Shown piece after piece: positions 10,627 to 19,485 of a stretch of DNA of 64,000 bases. Every line of letters starts with the position of its first letter. The stretch's first letter is position 1. Source of the stretch: Gordonia rubripertincta (GTDB lineage: Bacteria > Actinomycetota > Actinomycetes > Mycobacteriales > Mycobacteriaceae); assembly GCF_038024875.1 (NCBI RefSeq), contig NZ_CP136136.1, forward strand, positions 4,402,001-4,466,000. The letters run 5' to 3'. The notes under the pieces are model-generated. The model had not been told where the DNA came from. It ran no database searches and saw nothing but the letters and a program-made list of their open reading frames with translations. The position numbers were made by a program, and so were the translations under genes.

Positions 10627-10642
10627 ACGAACAGGTGTTCGA
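10627..10642. promoter_or_regulatory. LexA (SOS) box upstream of recA
   Basis: The sequence acgaacaggtgttcga differs by one base from the actinobacterial SOS box form TCGAAC-N4-GTTCGA. It lies about 190 bp before the recA start and about 25 bp beyond the DUF3046 stop, the usual position for LexA control of recA in mycobacteria. Confidence 0.8.
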
Positions 10643-10667
10643 TGGCAAGTGTGACACGCGGGGTGTG

Positions 10668-10862
10668 TCACCACCGCGGACGCGGCACGTCGAAGTCGCG
10701 GCAGATGGCGACCCAGACGTCGCGCGGGTCGACGCCCTCGTCGATCGCCTGCGCACCGGTGCGGCCGGCGAACTCGGTGAGCACGTGGTCGACGAGGATC
10801 GAATCCGCCCGGGTCACACCGAATTCGGTGGTCATCAGTTCGTTGAACTCGGTCAGGCGCAC
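10668..10862 (-). CDS. DUF3046 protein (Rv2738c family)
   Basis: A 64-residue protein reading MRLTEFNELMTTEFG and ending in the family tail DVWVAICRDFDVPRPRW. It sits directly upstream of recA, as Rv2738c does. Its start overlaps the 3' end of the glycosyltransferase gene by 10 bp. Function is unknown; the conserved link to recA is all that can be said. Confidence 0.85.
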   Translation of the reverse strand: MRLTEFNELMTTEFGVTRADSILVDHVLTEFAGRTGAQAIDEGVDPRDVWVAICRDFDVPRPRW

Positions 10863-12046
10863 AGCCCCACCCTACGTTCGGCGACCGCAACGGGATCCAC
10901 GGTGTCGGCGCCACTCGCTCCGATTCGTTCGGCGCACCGGGTGTGGCCGGGGTCGTCGAGGACCGCGCGGACGGCCTCGGCGACGCCGGAGACCGTGAGC
11001 GGGCGTACCCACCGGCCGGCACCCGCACGCTGGAGGCGGTTGGCCAGTTCCCACTGATCGCCGCCACCGGGTACCGCGACCACCGGCACCCCGGCGGTCA
11101 TCGCCTTCGCGAGAATCCCGTGTCCGGAGCCGCAGATGAGTACCCGGGCGTGGGCCAGCACCTCGTCCTGCCGTCCCAGTCCCGCGGTGATCGGGGCGGG
11201 CGCGTCCCCACCGAAGCGGGCGAGGTCGTCGGCCGACGGGCGGTGCAGCCCGGAGACCACGACACGGACGCGACGGCCCAGTACCCGTTCGGACAACGCC
11301 TCGAGCACCCCACCGACCATGTCCGCGGCGCCGGTCTCGGCCGTCGACGGTGCGAGCACCACCAGCGGTTCGTCACCGTCGGGGCGGTCGAAGACGTCGT
11401 CGGTGGGCTCCCACAGCAGGGGGCCGACCAGGTGGGTGTCGACGGGCCAGTCGGGGCGCGCCACCTCGAGACCGGGCAGAGTGGCCACGAACCGCGCGGA
11501 CGGGCCGTCATCGACGGCAGGTAGACCGATCGACACCCGTGCGGCGGCGCGCTGCCGTTCGCCCTTGCGGATGGAGGTCGCGGTTGCAGCACGCATCAGC
11601 GCATCCCGGAGGCGACCGCGGAGTTCGGTTCCGGGAGCGAGACCCGACCCGATCGGCGGAAGCCCACGCGACGGCAGGTACAGCGGGTGGGGCGACAACT
11701 CGATCCACGGCAGGCCGTTGAGCTGCGCCGCCCATCCCCCGCACACGGTGATGACGTCGGAGACGACGAGATCGGCGCCGGCCTCGGACAGCACGGGTGC
11801 CAGCAGTTGCGCCATCCGCGCCGCACGGGCACTGAGCTTGTCCCCGGCGTCGGCGTCGTCGTCGACATCCGTGGCCACGAGGCCCGGGAGTTCGGCGATG
11901 TCCATACCGCGGCGACGCGCGGCCGCCGACCAGTTCAGTCCGGTGTAGACCGTTGCCCGGTGCCCCGCCGCGACGAACCGCTCGGCGAGGGCGAAGGCCG
12001 GAAAGGCATGTCCTGCATCAGAACCCGCGACAAGTGCGACATGCAC
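10853..12046 (-). CDS. UGT-like glycosyltransferase (Rv2739c family)
   Basis: A 397-residue GT-B fold protein. The N-terminal half begins with VHVALVAGSDAGHAFPAFALAERFVAAGH, the Rossmann start of the UDP-glucuronosyl/glucosyltransferase superfamily. The C-terminal half holds the nucleotide-sugar region (HARVLICGSGHGILAKAMTAGVPVVAVPGGGDQWELANRLQRAGAG). I chose the GTG at 12046 because the Rossmann motif starts there, 10 bases after the pspA stop; an upstream in-frame extension is an arginine/proline-rich shadow of pspA. Donor and acceptor are unknown. In M. tuberculosis other genes lie between this gene and pspA. Confidence 0.83.
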   Translation of the reverse strand: MHVALVAGSDAGHAFPAFALAERFVAAGHRATVYTGLNWSAAARRRGMDIAELPGLVATDVDDDADAGDKLSARAARMAQLLAPVLSEAGADLVVSDVITVCGGWAAQLNGLPWIELSPHPLYLPSRGLPPIGSGLAPGTELRGRLRDALMRAATATSIRKGERQRAAARVSIGLPAVDDGPSARFVATLPGLEVARPDWPVDTHLVGPLLWEPTDDVFDRPDGDEPLVVLAPSTAETGAADMVGGVLEALSERVLGRRVRVVVSGLHRPSADDLARFGGDAPAPITAGLGRQDEVLAHARVLICGSGHGILAKAMTAGVPVVAVPGGGDQWELANRLQRAGAGRWVRPLTVSGVAEAVRAVLDDPGHTRCAERIGASGADTVDPVAVAERRVGLCA

Positions 12047-12056
12047 GCGCCGGGGA

Positions 12057-12878
12057 TCAGTTCTGCGCGGGCGGCTCGGTGGTCGGCGGGGTGGCCTGCG
12101 TCGCCGGCTGGCCCTTCTGCAGCGGCGGTGCGGTGGCACCGGCGGACGGCAGGGCGTCGCCGCGCATGCTGGCGCGGATCTGCTCGAGGCGCGAGTGGCC
12201 GGCCATCTGGATGCCGGCCTGCTCGACCTCCTGCATACGGCCCTGGACAGAGTTCTTCGCCAGCTCGGCCGAACCGAGGGCATTGGCGTAGCGGCGCTCG
12301 ATCTTGTCGCGTACCTGGTCGAGGCTCGGGGTGTTGCCGGGCACCGACAGCTCGCTCATCTGGTTGAGCGATGCGCTGACCTGCTCCTGCATCTTCGCCT
12401 GCTCGAGCTGGCTGAGCAGCTTGGAGCGCTCGGCGAGCTTCTGCTGGAGGATCATCGCGTTCCGCTCGACGGCCTTCTTGGCCTGGTCGGCGGCCTGCAG
12501 CGACTGGTCGTGCAGTGATTTGAGGTCTTCGACGCTCTGCTCGGCGGTCACCAGCTGGGCCGCGAAGGCCTCGGCGGCGTTCGTGTACTCGGTGGCCTTC
12601 TGGGTGTCCCCGGCGGCTGCGGCCTGATCGGCGAGCGTCAGTGCCTGGCGGGTGTTCGCCTGCAGGCGTTCGATGTCCTCGAGCTGCCGGTTGAGCTTCA
12701 TCTCGAGCTGTCGCTGGTTGCCGATGACCGAGGCGGCCTGCTGCGACAGCGCCTGATGCTGACGCTGAGCATCTTCGATCGCCTGCTGGATCTGGACCTT
12801 CGGGTCGGCGTGTTCGTCGATCTTCGCGTTACCGAGTGCCGTCAGGTAGCGCCACAACTTCACGAACGGGTTCGCCAT
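12057..12878 (-). CDS. pspA: PspA/IM30 family envelope-stress protein
   Basis: A 273-residue ESCRT-III-like protein that polymerises on stressed membranes. MANPFVKLWRYLTAL forms the amphipathic N-terminal helix. A long charged coiled coil follows, with the family blocks DPKVQIQQAIEDAQ and YANALGSAELAKNSVQGRMQEVEQAG. The tail is proline/threonine-rich. It corresponds to Rv2744c and lies directly after clgR, whose product activates psp expression in M. tuberculosis. The partner genes Rv2743c and Rv2742c are absent from the expected place, so partner binding must differ or be encoded elsewhere. Confidence 0.93.
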   Translation of the reverse strand: MANPFVKLWRYLTALGNAKIDEHADPKVQIQQAIEDAQRQHQALSQQAASVIGNQRQLEMKLNRQLEDIERLQANTRQALTLADQAAAAGDTQKATEYTNAAEAFAAQLVTAEQSVEDLKSLHDQSLQAADQAKKAVERNAMILQQKLAERSKLLSQLEQAKMQEQVSASLNQMSELSVPGNTPSLDQVRDKIERRYANALGSAELAKNSVQGRMQEVEQAGIQMAGHSRLEQIRASMRGDALPSAGATAPPLQKGQPATQATPPTTEPPAQN

Positions 12879-12988
12879 GCTCTACGTCACTCCATTCAAG
12901 GGTTTGAGAACTGTGCAGACCAATCTAGTGGCTGCGCGTTCCCGTTTGGGCCACAGCACGCCGAATGGTCATTCGGACGATCTGGGGA

Positions 12989-13327
12989 TCAGGCAGCGGC
13001 CAGTGCTGTCGCGTCGCGGCGTCCGGCAGGTGCGGGGATGACCACCTTGGTCGCGGTGAGCCCGGCCTCGGCGACCTCCGGGGCCACGGTCTCGGCGGGA
13101 CGCATCGCGTGTCCGACGTCGAGGAGGAGGTCGGCGATCTCCACATCGAGTGCGTCACAGATCGCCGCGAGCAGTTCGCTCGAGGCCTCCTTCTGACCGC
13201 GCTCGACCTCGGAGAGGTAACCGAGACTCACGCGTGCACCGGTGGACACCTCACGCAGGGTCCGACCTTGCTGCGTGCGGACCCGACGAAGGCTGTCGCC
13301 GAGCGCCTCACGTAAGAGCATCGCCAT
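12989..13327 (-). CDS. clgR: Transcriptional regulator ClgR
   Basis: A 112-residue regulator with a Cro/CI-type helix-turn-helix at about residues 10-65 (LRRVRTQQGRTLREVSTGARVSLGYLSEVERGQKEASSELLAAIC). ClgR activates clp protease genes and the psp system in actinobacteria and is itself a Clp substrate. The C-terminus ends ALAAA, resembling the LAA end of ssrA-type degrons and fitting conditional proteolysis. A second ATG follows two codons after the first. The gene lies between pgsA and pspA. Confidence 0.93.
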   Translation of the reverse strand: MAMLLREALGDSLRRVRTQQGRTLREVSTGARVSLGYLSEVERGQKEASSELLAAICDALDVEIADLLLDVGHAMRPAETVAPEVAEAGLTATKVVIPAPAGRRDATALAAA

Positions 13328-13415
13328 CGAGTCTCCTCTCCCTGTTCACTCCTCAGCCAACGCCTCACGCGGCCGGATCGTTCCCCGGCCGCGATTCCCC
13401 CGACAGTAGTCGAAC

Positions 13416-14127
13416 TCAGCGGCCCGCGCCGGTTCCTCCGACGGCCCGTCGCGTCTGCGGCGCCGGGGCCGGATCGGGGGTGTCGGTGGCGGACCCGCCG
13501 GAGCGCACCTTGACCGCCTGCCAGGTGTAATCGAGCCCGGTGTAGATGGTCACGATCACCGCGAGACCCATCAGGATGCCGGCGGCGATCTGCCATCCCC
13601 CACCGAGGGGCGCCAGGTACAGACCGATGGCGACCGCCTGCAGCAGGGTCTTCAGTTTCCCGCCGCGGCTGGCGGGGATCACCTTGTGTCGCAGCACCCC
13701 AGAAGCGCAGCGCCGTGACCCACAATTCGCGCGCGATGATCACCGCGGTGACCCACCACGGCAGGATGCCGAGGATCGAGAGTCCGACCAGCGCACCACC
13801 GATGAGGGCCTTGTCGGCGATCGGGTCGGCCATCTTGCCGAAGTCGGTGATCAGACCCCGCCGGCGGGCGATGCGCCCGTCGTACCGATCGGTCAAAGCG
13901 GCGACCGCGAAGACGACCGTGGCGACCGTGCGCCACACCGTGGACTCACCGGACTCGATGAACAGGGCAGCCAGGAACACCGGGACCAGGACGATCCGGA
14001 AGACGGTGAGTGCGTTCGCGATGTTGACCACCGGGACCGGGTCGACGGGATCGGTGATGTGGTCCGGCCCGCGGCCCACATTTGCGATACCTTTTTCGTC
14101 GACGGCCCGCCGAATGCGATCGGTCAT
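13416..14127 (-). CDS. pgsA: CDP-diacylglycerol-glycerol-3-phosphate phosphatidyltransferase PgsA (frameshifted as read)
   Basis: Makes phosphatidylglycerol phosphate in the membrane. The CDP-alcohol phosphotransferase motif is complete: DRYDGRIARRRGLITDFGKMADPIADK (DxxDG..AR..G..D..D). Membrane segments run from ALTVFRIVLVPVFLAALF onward. After ELWVTALRFW the frame breaks; the expected continuation VLRHKVIPASRGGKLKTLLQ is in another frame and runs to the stop at 13416. The break is the CCCC at 13697-13700 (GGGG on the coding strand); one base fewer restores a 236-residue protein. Start MTDRIRR chosen at ATG 14127. Confidence 0.88.
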
Positions 14128-14297
14128 GAGCACACCCCCGGGCGCGGACGTGTTCCGCGATACACGGGAATTCTCATACGCACGCTCAACAGGGTATCGG
14201 CCCGCGCCGTGCAGAAGGTGAACCGGGCCTTTGCGCGGGGCACGCGTCCCCATGTCGCCAGGACGCGCGCGCCGGAGGAGGACTAAGGTGATCTCCC

Positions 14298-14873
14298 ATG
14301 TCCCCCGTCTCCCCGGAGCCCGCCGAACCCGAATCTGCGGCGGATCCCGTTGCGCCCGAACCGACTACTGGCGATGTCGTGGTGCGACGCGCGCGTACCT
14401 CGGATGTGCCGCGCATCAAGGAACTGATCGACAAGTACGCGGGCAGGATCCTCCTGGAGAAGAACCTCGTCACCCTCTACGAGTCCGTGCAGGAGTTCTG
14501 GGTCGGCGAACTCGACGGGCAGGTCGTCGGCTGCGGGGCGCTCCACGTGCTGTGGGCCGATCTCGGCGAGGTCCGCACGGTCGCGGTCGACCCCACGTTC
14601 TCCGGACGCGGGATCGGTCACAAGATCGTCGGCCGGCTGATGGAGATCGCCCGCGAACTCGAACTGTCCCGCGTGTTCGTGCTGACCTTCGAGACGAGCT
14701 TCTTCGCCCGGCACGGCTTCAGCGAGATCCAGGGCACCCCGGTCACGCGGGAGGTGTTCGAGGAGATGTGCCGCTCCTACGACACCGGCGTCGCCGAGTT
14801 CCTCGACCTGAGTTATGTCAAACCCAACACCCTGGGGAACACCAGGATGCTGGCCACCATCGAGCAGGAGTGA
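14298..14873 (+). CDS. argA: Amino-acid N-acetyltransferase, ArgA-like GNAT
   Basis: A 191-residue GNAT enzyme, homologous in sequence and position to Rv2747, the glutamate N-acetyltransferase that starts arginine synthesis in mycobacteria. After an acidic/proline N-terminal tail the acceptor region reads TSDVPRIKELIDKYAGRILLEKNLVTLYESVQEFWV. The acetyl-CoA motif is VRTVAVDPTFSGRGIGHKIVGRLM. The C-terminus carries the conserved VKPNTLGNTRML. It is divergent from pgsA and 4 bp upstream of a YciI gene. Confidence 0.87.
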   Translation: MSPVSPEPAEPESAADPVAPEPTTGDVVVRRARTSDVPRIKELIDKYAGRILLEKNLVTLYESVQEFWVGELDGQVVGCGALHVLWADLGEVRTVAVDPTFSGRGIGHKIVGRLMEIARELELSRVFVLTFETSFFARHGFSEIQGTPVTREVFEEMCRSYDTGVAEFLDLSYVKPNTLGNTRMLATIEQE

Positions 14874-14877
14874 GCAG

Positions 14878-15156
14878 ATGCCCTATTTCGCCGTCCAGTA
14901 CACCTACCGTCCGGCCAAGGCCGCACTCCGCGACCAGCACCGGCGGCTACACCGGGAGTGGCTCGGCGAGGAGAACAAGGCGGGCAACGTGCTCATTGCC
15001 GGCCCGTACCCGGACGGGTCGGGCGCGCTGATCATCATCAGCGCGGCCGACCTCGAGGCCGCCGAGGCCTTCCTCGCCAACGACCCGTTCCAGGCGCACC
15101 AGGCCGTCGACGCCGTGCGGATCGACGAGTGGAACCAGGTCTTCGGACCGTTCTGA
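14878..15156 (+). CDS. YciI-like domain protein
   Basis: A 92-residue ferredoxin-fold protein: MPYFAVQYTY at the start, the family His/Asp pair in RRLHREWL and GPYPDGSGALIII, and a helix AAEAFLANDPF. The catalytic function of the family is poorly defined. The ATG follows the argA stop by 4 bases, so the two genes are probably co-transcribed. It is convergent with terC. Confidence 0.85.
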   Translation: MPYFAVQYTYRPAKAALRDQHRRLHREWLGEENKAGNVLIAGPYPDGSGALIIISAADLEAAEAFLANDPFQAHQAVDAVRIDEWNQVFGPF

Positions 15157-15165
15157 CGGATCGCG

Positions 15166-16161
15166 TCAGGTCTGCGCCTGATTCTTCGCGGCCGCCGACC
15201 TGCTCTTCACCAGGCTCGCGACGGTCGTGATCACGAGGACCCCGATGATCACCGACAACGACACCGGTGTCGAGATCTCCGGGACGCTCACATGCTCGCC
15301 GCCGTTCACGAACGGCAGCGTGTTCTCGTGCAGGGCGTGCAGCACCAGCTTGGTACCGATGAACGCGAGGATGATCGACAGGCCGACCGAGAGGTACACG
15401 AGTCGGTCGAGCAGGCCGCCGAGCAGGAAGTAGAGCTGACGCAGACCCATCAGCGCGAACGCGTTCGCGGTGAACACCAGGTACGGCTCCGAGGTCAGGC
15501 CGTAGATCGCGGGGATGGAGTCGAGGGCGAACAACACGTCCGTGAAACCGATGACGATGAGCACCATCAGCATCGGGGTCGCGAGCCGCCTGCCGTTGAC
15601 CCGGGTGAACAGCTTGTCGCCGTCGTAGGTGTCATGGGTGCGCAGGAATCGCTTGACGAACCGTTCGAGCCGGCTCTCCCGCTCCACCTCGTGTTCGACG
15701 GGGTCGTCGCTCTCGCGGATCAGCTTGACCGCGGTGAAGATCAGGAACGCGCCGAAGAGGTAGAACACCCAGCTGTAGGCGTTGATCGCGGCCGCGCCGA
15801 CGGCGATGAAGATGCCGCGCATACCCAGCGCCATCACGATGCCGAGCAGCAACACCTTCTGCTGATACTCCGGTGGGACGGCGAAGCGCGCCATGATGAT
15901 GACGAACACGAAGAGGTTGTCCACCGAGAGCGCCTTCTCGGTGACGTAGCCGGCGAAGTACTCCCCGCCGAAGGTGCCGCCCCACTTCCACCACACGAAC
16001 ACGCCGAAGACGACGGCGATCGAGATGTAGATCGTCGACCAGACGGCCGATTCCCGCAGTGACGGCGCATGGGGTACGCGTACGTGGGAGAAGAAGTCGA
16101 ACACGAACAATCCGAGGATCACCGCAACGGTGATCAGCCACACGGATACAGATACATCCAC
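15166..16161 (-). CDS. TerC/Alx family membrane protein, probable Mn2+ exporter
   Basis: A 331-residue polytopic protein with about nine membrane segments. Family signatures are AVSTIYISIAVVFGVFVW-like helices, FAGYVTEKALSVDNLFVFVIIMARFAVPPEYQQKVL, DDPVEHEVERESRLERF and VLIVIGFTDVLFALDSIPAIYGLT. The acidic residues in the VDN and DSIP segments are the likely metal ligands. Known TerC/Alx members move Mn2+ and are often under yybP-ykoY riboswitches; one appears just upstream here. The GTG start at 16161 has a GGAGGA site. Mn2+ export is inferred from family and riboswitch. Confidence 0.9.
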   Translation of the reverse strand: MDVSVSVWLITVAVILGLFVFDFFSHVRVPHAPSLRESAVWSTIYISIAVVFGVFVWWKWGGTFGGEYFAGYVTEKALSVDNLFVFVIIMARFAVPPEYQQKVLLLGIVMALGMRGIFIAVGAAAINAYSWVFYLFGAFLIFTAVKLIRESDDPVEHEVERESRLERFVKRFLRTHDTYDGDKLFTRVNGRRLATPMLMVLIVIGFTDVLFALDSIPAIYGLTSEPYLVFTANAFALMGLRQLYFLLGGLLDRLVYLSVGLSIILAFIGTKLVLHALHENTLPFVNGGEHVSVPEISTPVSLSVIIGVLVITTVASLVKSRSAAAKNQAQT

Positions 16162-16194
16162 AGTTTCCTCCAGCAGGCAGCTTCAGCTGACGAG

Positions 16195-16317
16195 CCAGAG
16201 GTCTCTCCCACCGGAATCGGAGGCCGACGCTCCGGGTCACCGAGGCGGTGATGATCGGCATCACCGCGGATCGGCACCGTACTGACGGAGACGCCGCGTC
16301 GGGGATACTCCCCTCAT
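16195..16317 (-). promoter_or_regulatory. yybP-ykoY (Mn2+) riboswitch upstream of terC
   Basis: On the minus strand the leader contains the conserved pieces of this riboswitch class in the correct order: GAGGGGAGTA (16315-16306), CCGTCAGTACGG in the middle, and GGGAGAGACCTC (ending at 16198) closing the structure. The terC start lies about 35 bases further on with a separate ribosome-binding site. Identified by eye; a covariance model search would settle it. Confidence 0.8.
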
Positions 16318-16381
16318 GGATCTGGCGGCCACCTTACCGGATGCCGGTGGGCGGCCGCCGAGATCCCAGGTCAGAGGCCCG

Positions 16382-19300
16382 TCAGTCCTCGGCTGAGTCG
16401 TCGTCTCCGCCGCCGCCGGTGATGGAGGCGATGACCCCGGCGAGGTCCTCGGGCTTCACGAGCACCTCGCGCGCCTTGGAGCCCTCGCTCGGTCCGACGA
16501 CCCCACGCGTCTCCATGAGGTCCATGAGACGACCGGCCTTGGCGAAGCCGACGCGCAACTTCCGCTGGAGCATCGACGTCGAACCGAACTGGCTCGAGAC
16601 GACAAGTTCGATCGCCTGCAGCAGGTCGTCGAGGTCGTTGCCGATGTCGCTGTCGATGTCCTTCTTCTCGCCGGCCTTCGCCGCGGTGACACCCTCGGTG
16701 TACTCGGGTTCGGCCTGCTCCTTGGTGAAGTCGACGACCGCCGCGATCTCCTCGTCGGAGATGTAGGCGCCCTGCATGCGGATGGGCTTGTTGGCGCCCA
16801 TCGGCAGAAACAGACCGTCACCCATGCCGATGAGCTTCTCCGCACCCGGCTGGTCGAGGATGACGCGCGAGTCGGTCAGCGACGACGTGGCGAACGCCAG
16901 GCGCGAGGGCACGTTGGTCTTGATCAGACCGGTGACGACGTCGACCGACGGGCGCTGCGTCGCGAGCACCAGGTGGATGCCCGCGGCACGCGCCTTCTGC
17001 GTGATGCGCACGATCGCCTCTTCGACGTCGCGCGGTGCGGTCATCATCAGGTCGGCGAGCTCGTCGACGATGGCGAGGATGTACGGGTACGGCTTGTACA
17101 CCCGCTCGCTGCCCAACGGGGTGGTGATCTCGCCGGACCGCACCTTCGCGTTGAAGTCGTCGATGTGACGCACCCGCGAGGCCTTCATGTCCTGGTAGCG
17201 CTGCTCCATCTCCTCCACCAGCCACGCAAGGGCGGCGGCAGCCTTCTTGGGCTGCGTGATGATGGGGGTGATCAGGTGCGGGATGCCCTCGTACGGGGTG
17301 AGCTCCACCATCTTCGGGTCGATGAGGATCATGCGGACCTGGTCGGGGGTGGCACGGCTGAGCAGCGACACCAGCATCGAGTTGACGAAGCTCGACTTAC
17401 CCGAACCGGTCGAACCGGCAACGAGCAGGTGCGGCATCTTCGCGAGGTTCGCACTCACGAAGTCGCCCTCGATGTCCTTGCCGAGACCGATGACGAGCGG
17501 ATGCTTGTCCTTCCGGGTCGACGACGCACTGAGGACGTCGGCCAGACGGACCATCTCACGGTCGGCGTTGGGCACCTCGATACCGACCGCGGACTTGCCG
17601 GGGATCGGCGCGAGCAGGCGGACGTTGTCGGTCGCCGCGGCGTAGGCGATGTTGCGCTGCAGCGCGGTGATCTTCTCCACCTTCACGCCCGGCCCGAGCT
17701 CGACCTCGTAGCGGGTGACCGTCGGTCCGCGGGTATAACCGGTGACCGCCGCATCGATCTTGAACTGCTCGAGGACACCGGTCATCCGGTCGATCATCTC
17801 GTCGTTGGCGCTGGTGCCGGCCTTCGGCGGATCACCCTCGAGCAGCAGGTGCGGGGGCGGCAGGATGTAGTCGCCCTCGCCGGCCGGCTCCGACGGTGCG
17901 AACGCCTCGTCGTCGAGCTCGGGTTCCGGATCGGGGACGGGTGCCGGCTTCGGAGCCGGGCGCGCGGCCGGCGTCGTACGCCGCGCAGCTGCCGGGCGGG
18001 CCGGCGGTTCGATGACCTCGGTCGTCTGGTCGTCGGCGGCATTGTCGCCGAACGGTTCGGTGTAGGCGTCGGCGAAGTTCTCGGTGACCGCTTCCTCGAT
18101 CGGCTCCTCGGCGACCTTGGCCGGCTTGCGGCGCGACCGGCTCACCGGCCGCGACGGGGTCTCGTCGGGCGGGTAGTTGTCGTAGGGGTTCGGCGAGTAC
18201 GAGCGACGGTTCGCGCGGGAGCCGAAGGCGTCATCGTCGTCGGCGTCCGCCGCGGGATCGCCGAAGTCGGGATCCTCGTAGTTCTCGGCGTCCTCATCCC
18301 AGTCGAGGTCGCTCTCCCACGGCGCGTCGTCGGCGCCGGGAACACCCAGTCCGAGGTATCCGGCGGCAGCGTCGACGACCTCACGTACCGTCCGTCCACT
18401 GAGGATCAGGACTCCGAAAGCGATGCACAGCAACAGGATCGGCACCGACACCCAGGCGGTGACGCCTGTGGTGAGCGGCGTGCCGATGGCGAAACCGACG
18501 AAACCCGCCGCCGACGAACGGCCCGGCAGATCCAGCGGTGAACCGGCGATGAGATGCATGATGCCCAGCAACGGCAGCACCACCAGGGCACCGCCGCCGA
18601 GGTAGCGACCACGGCGCTCGGGTGCCGGGGGACGTCGCATCAGCATGATCGCGACCACGACGAGCGCCACCGGCACGATGACCGCCGCAGAGCCGACGAT
18701 CGCGCGGATCAGCGCCTCGATGAAGGCGCCGACGGGTCCGGCGGCACCGAACCAGACACTGGCTGCGAACAGCAGACCCAGCGCGAGAAGGCCCAGCGCC
18801 ACGCCGTCCCGGCGATGACTGTGACCCTGCCCCCGTGAGGCCTGTCCCCGCGAACCGGGCGCACCATCGGCGTCGAAGTCGTCGTCGTGGTCGTCGTCCG
18901 CGTCGACGGCGTCGAGGTCGAAGTCGTCGTCGAACGGACGCGACTCGGTGCGCGGTCCACGGCCGACGCCGGAACCCACGCGAGCCGCGCTGCCGACACC
19001 GCGGGCGAACAGCGACCAGCCCGCGCCGATCCCCTTCCCCACCGCAGAAGCGCCGGCGGCGGCCACGGAACGCCGGTGCAGATCGACCGGCTCGGCCGAG
19101 GCAGCGGTGTTCCGGCGGCGCGGCGTCGCGGTGGCGGACTGCCGGGATCGGGACCCGGTGCTCGCGGAACGGCTCGACGCGCGCGACGACCCGGATTTGC
19201 CCGTACCGGAGCGCGTGGAACCGGTTCGGGTCGACGACTTGCTCGCGGTCCCCTTGCCCGACCGGCTCGCGCCCGAGCGTGCAGCCGACCCGGCGGACCG

Positions 19301-19387
19301 TCCGGTGCTCTTGCCACCCGACCGTGTGCCGGATGTCCTCGCCCCAGACGCGGACGTGCGCGTACCCGTGCTTGCCTTCGAAGCCAT
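16382..19387 (-). CDS. ftsK: DNA translocase FtsK/SpoIIIE
   Basis: A 1001-residue membrane-anchored motor that pumps chromosomal DNA through the closing septum. The N-terminus is a long Ser/Arg/Thr/Gly-rich basic tail of about 130 residues, then an acidic Asp-rich stretch, then four membrane helices (about 190-340). An acidic/proline linker of about 200 residues follows. The RecA-like motor has Walker A AGSTGSGKSSFVN and Walker B YILAIVDELADLMM, then VLATQRPSVDVVTG and the winged gamma domain (SQFGSTSMLQRKLRVGFAKAGRLMDLMETRGVVGPS) that reads polar KOPS sites. Confidence 0.95.
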   Translation of the reverse strand: MASKASTGTRTSASGARTSGTRSGGKSTGRSAGSAARSGASRSGKGTASKSSTRTGSTRSGTGKSGSSRASSRSASTGSRSRQSATATPRRRNTAASAEPVDLHRRSVAAAGASAVGKGIGAGWSLFARGVGSAARVGSGVGRGPRTESRPFDDDFDLDAVDADDDHDDDFDADGAPGSRGQASRGQGHSHRRDGVALGLLALGLLFAASVWFGAAGPVGAFIEALIRAIVGSAAVIVPVALVVVAIMLMRRPPAPERRGRYLGGGALVVLPLLGIMHLIAGSPLDLPGRSSAAGFVGFAIGTPLTTGVTAWVSVPILLLCIAFGVLILSGRTVREVVDAAAGYLGLGVPGADDAPWESDLDWDEDAENYEDPDFGDPAADADDDDAFGSRANRRSYSPNPYDNYPPDETPSRPVSRSRRKPAKVAEEPIEEAVTENFADAYTEPFGDNAADDQTTEVIEPPARPAAARRTTPAARPAPKPAPVPDPEPELDDEAFAPSEPAGEGDYILPPPHLLLEGDPPKAGTSANDEMIDRMTGVLEQFKIDAAVTGYTRGPTVTRYEVELGPGVKVEKITALQRNIAYAAATDNVRLLAPIPGKSAVGIEVPNADREMVRLADVLSASSTRKDKHPLVIGLGKDIEGDFVSANLAKMPHLLVAGSTGSGKSSFVNSMLVSLLSRATPDQVRMILIDPKMVELTPYEGIPHLITPIITQPKKAAAALAWLVEEMEQRYQDMKASRVRHIDDFNAKVRSGEITTPLGSERVYKPYPYILAIVDELADLMMTAPRDVEEAIVRITQKARAAGIHLVLATQRPSVDVVTGLIKTNVPSRLAFATSSLTDSRVILDQPGAEKLIGMGDGLFLPMGANKPIRMQGAYISDEEIAAVVDFTKEQAEPEYTEGVTAAKAGEKKDIDSDIGNDLDDLLQAIELVVSSQFGSTSMLQRKLRVGFAKAGRLMDLMETRGVVGPSEGSKAREVLVKPEDLAGVIASITGGGGDDDSAED

Positions 19388-19485
19388 ACCGACAGACTAG
19401 TCGGCAGTGTTCACTTCAGTCACACGGGCAACACTGATAACGGCGACGTGTCGAAGTTGTTACCCGCCCGCATCGCCGACACGCC

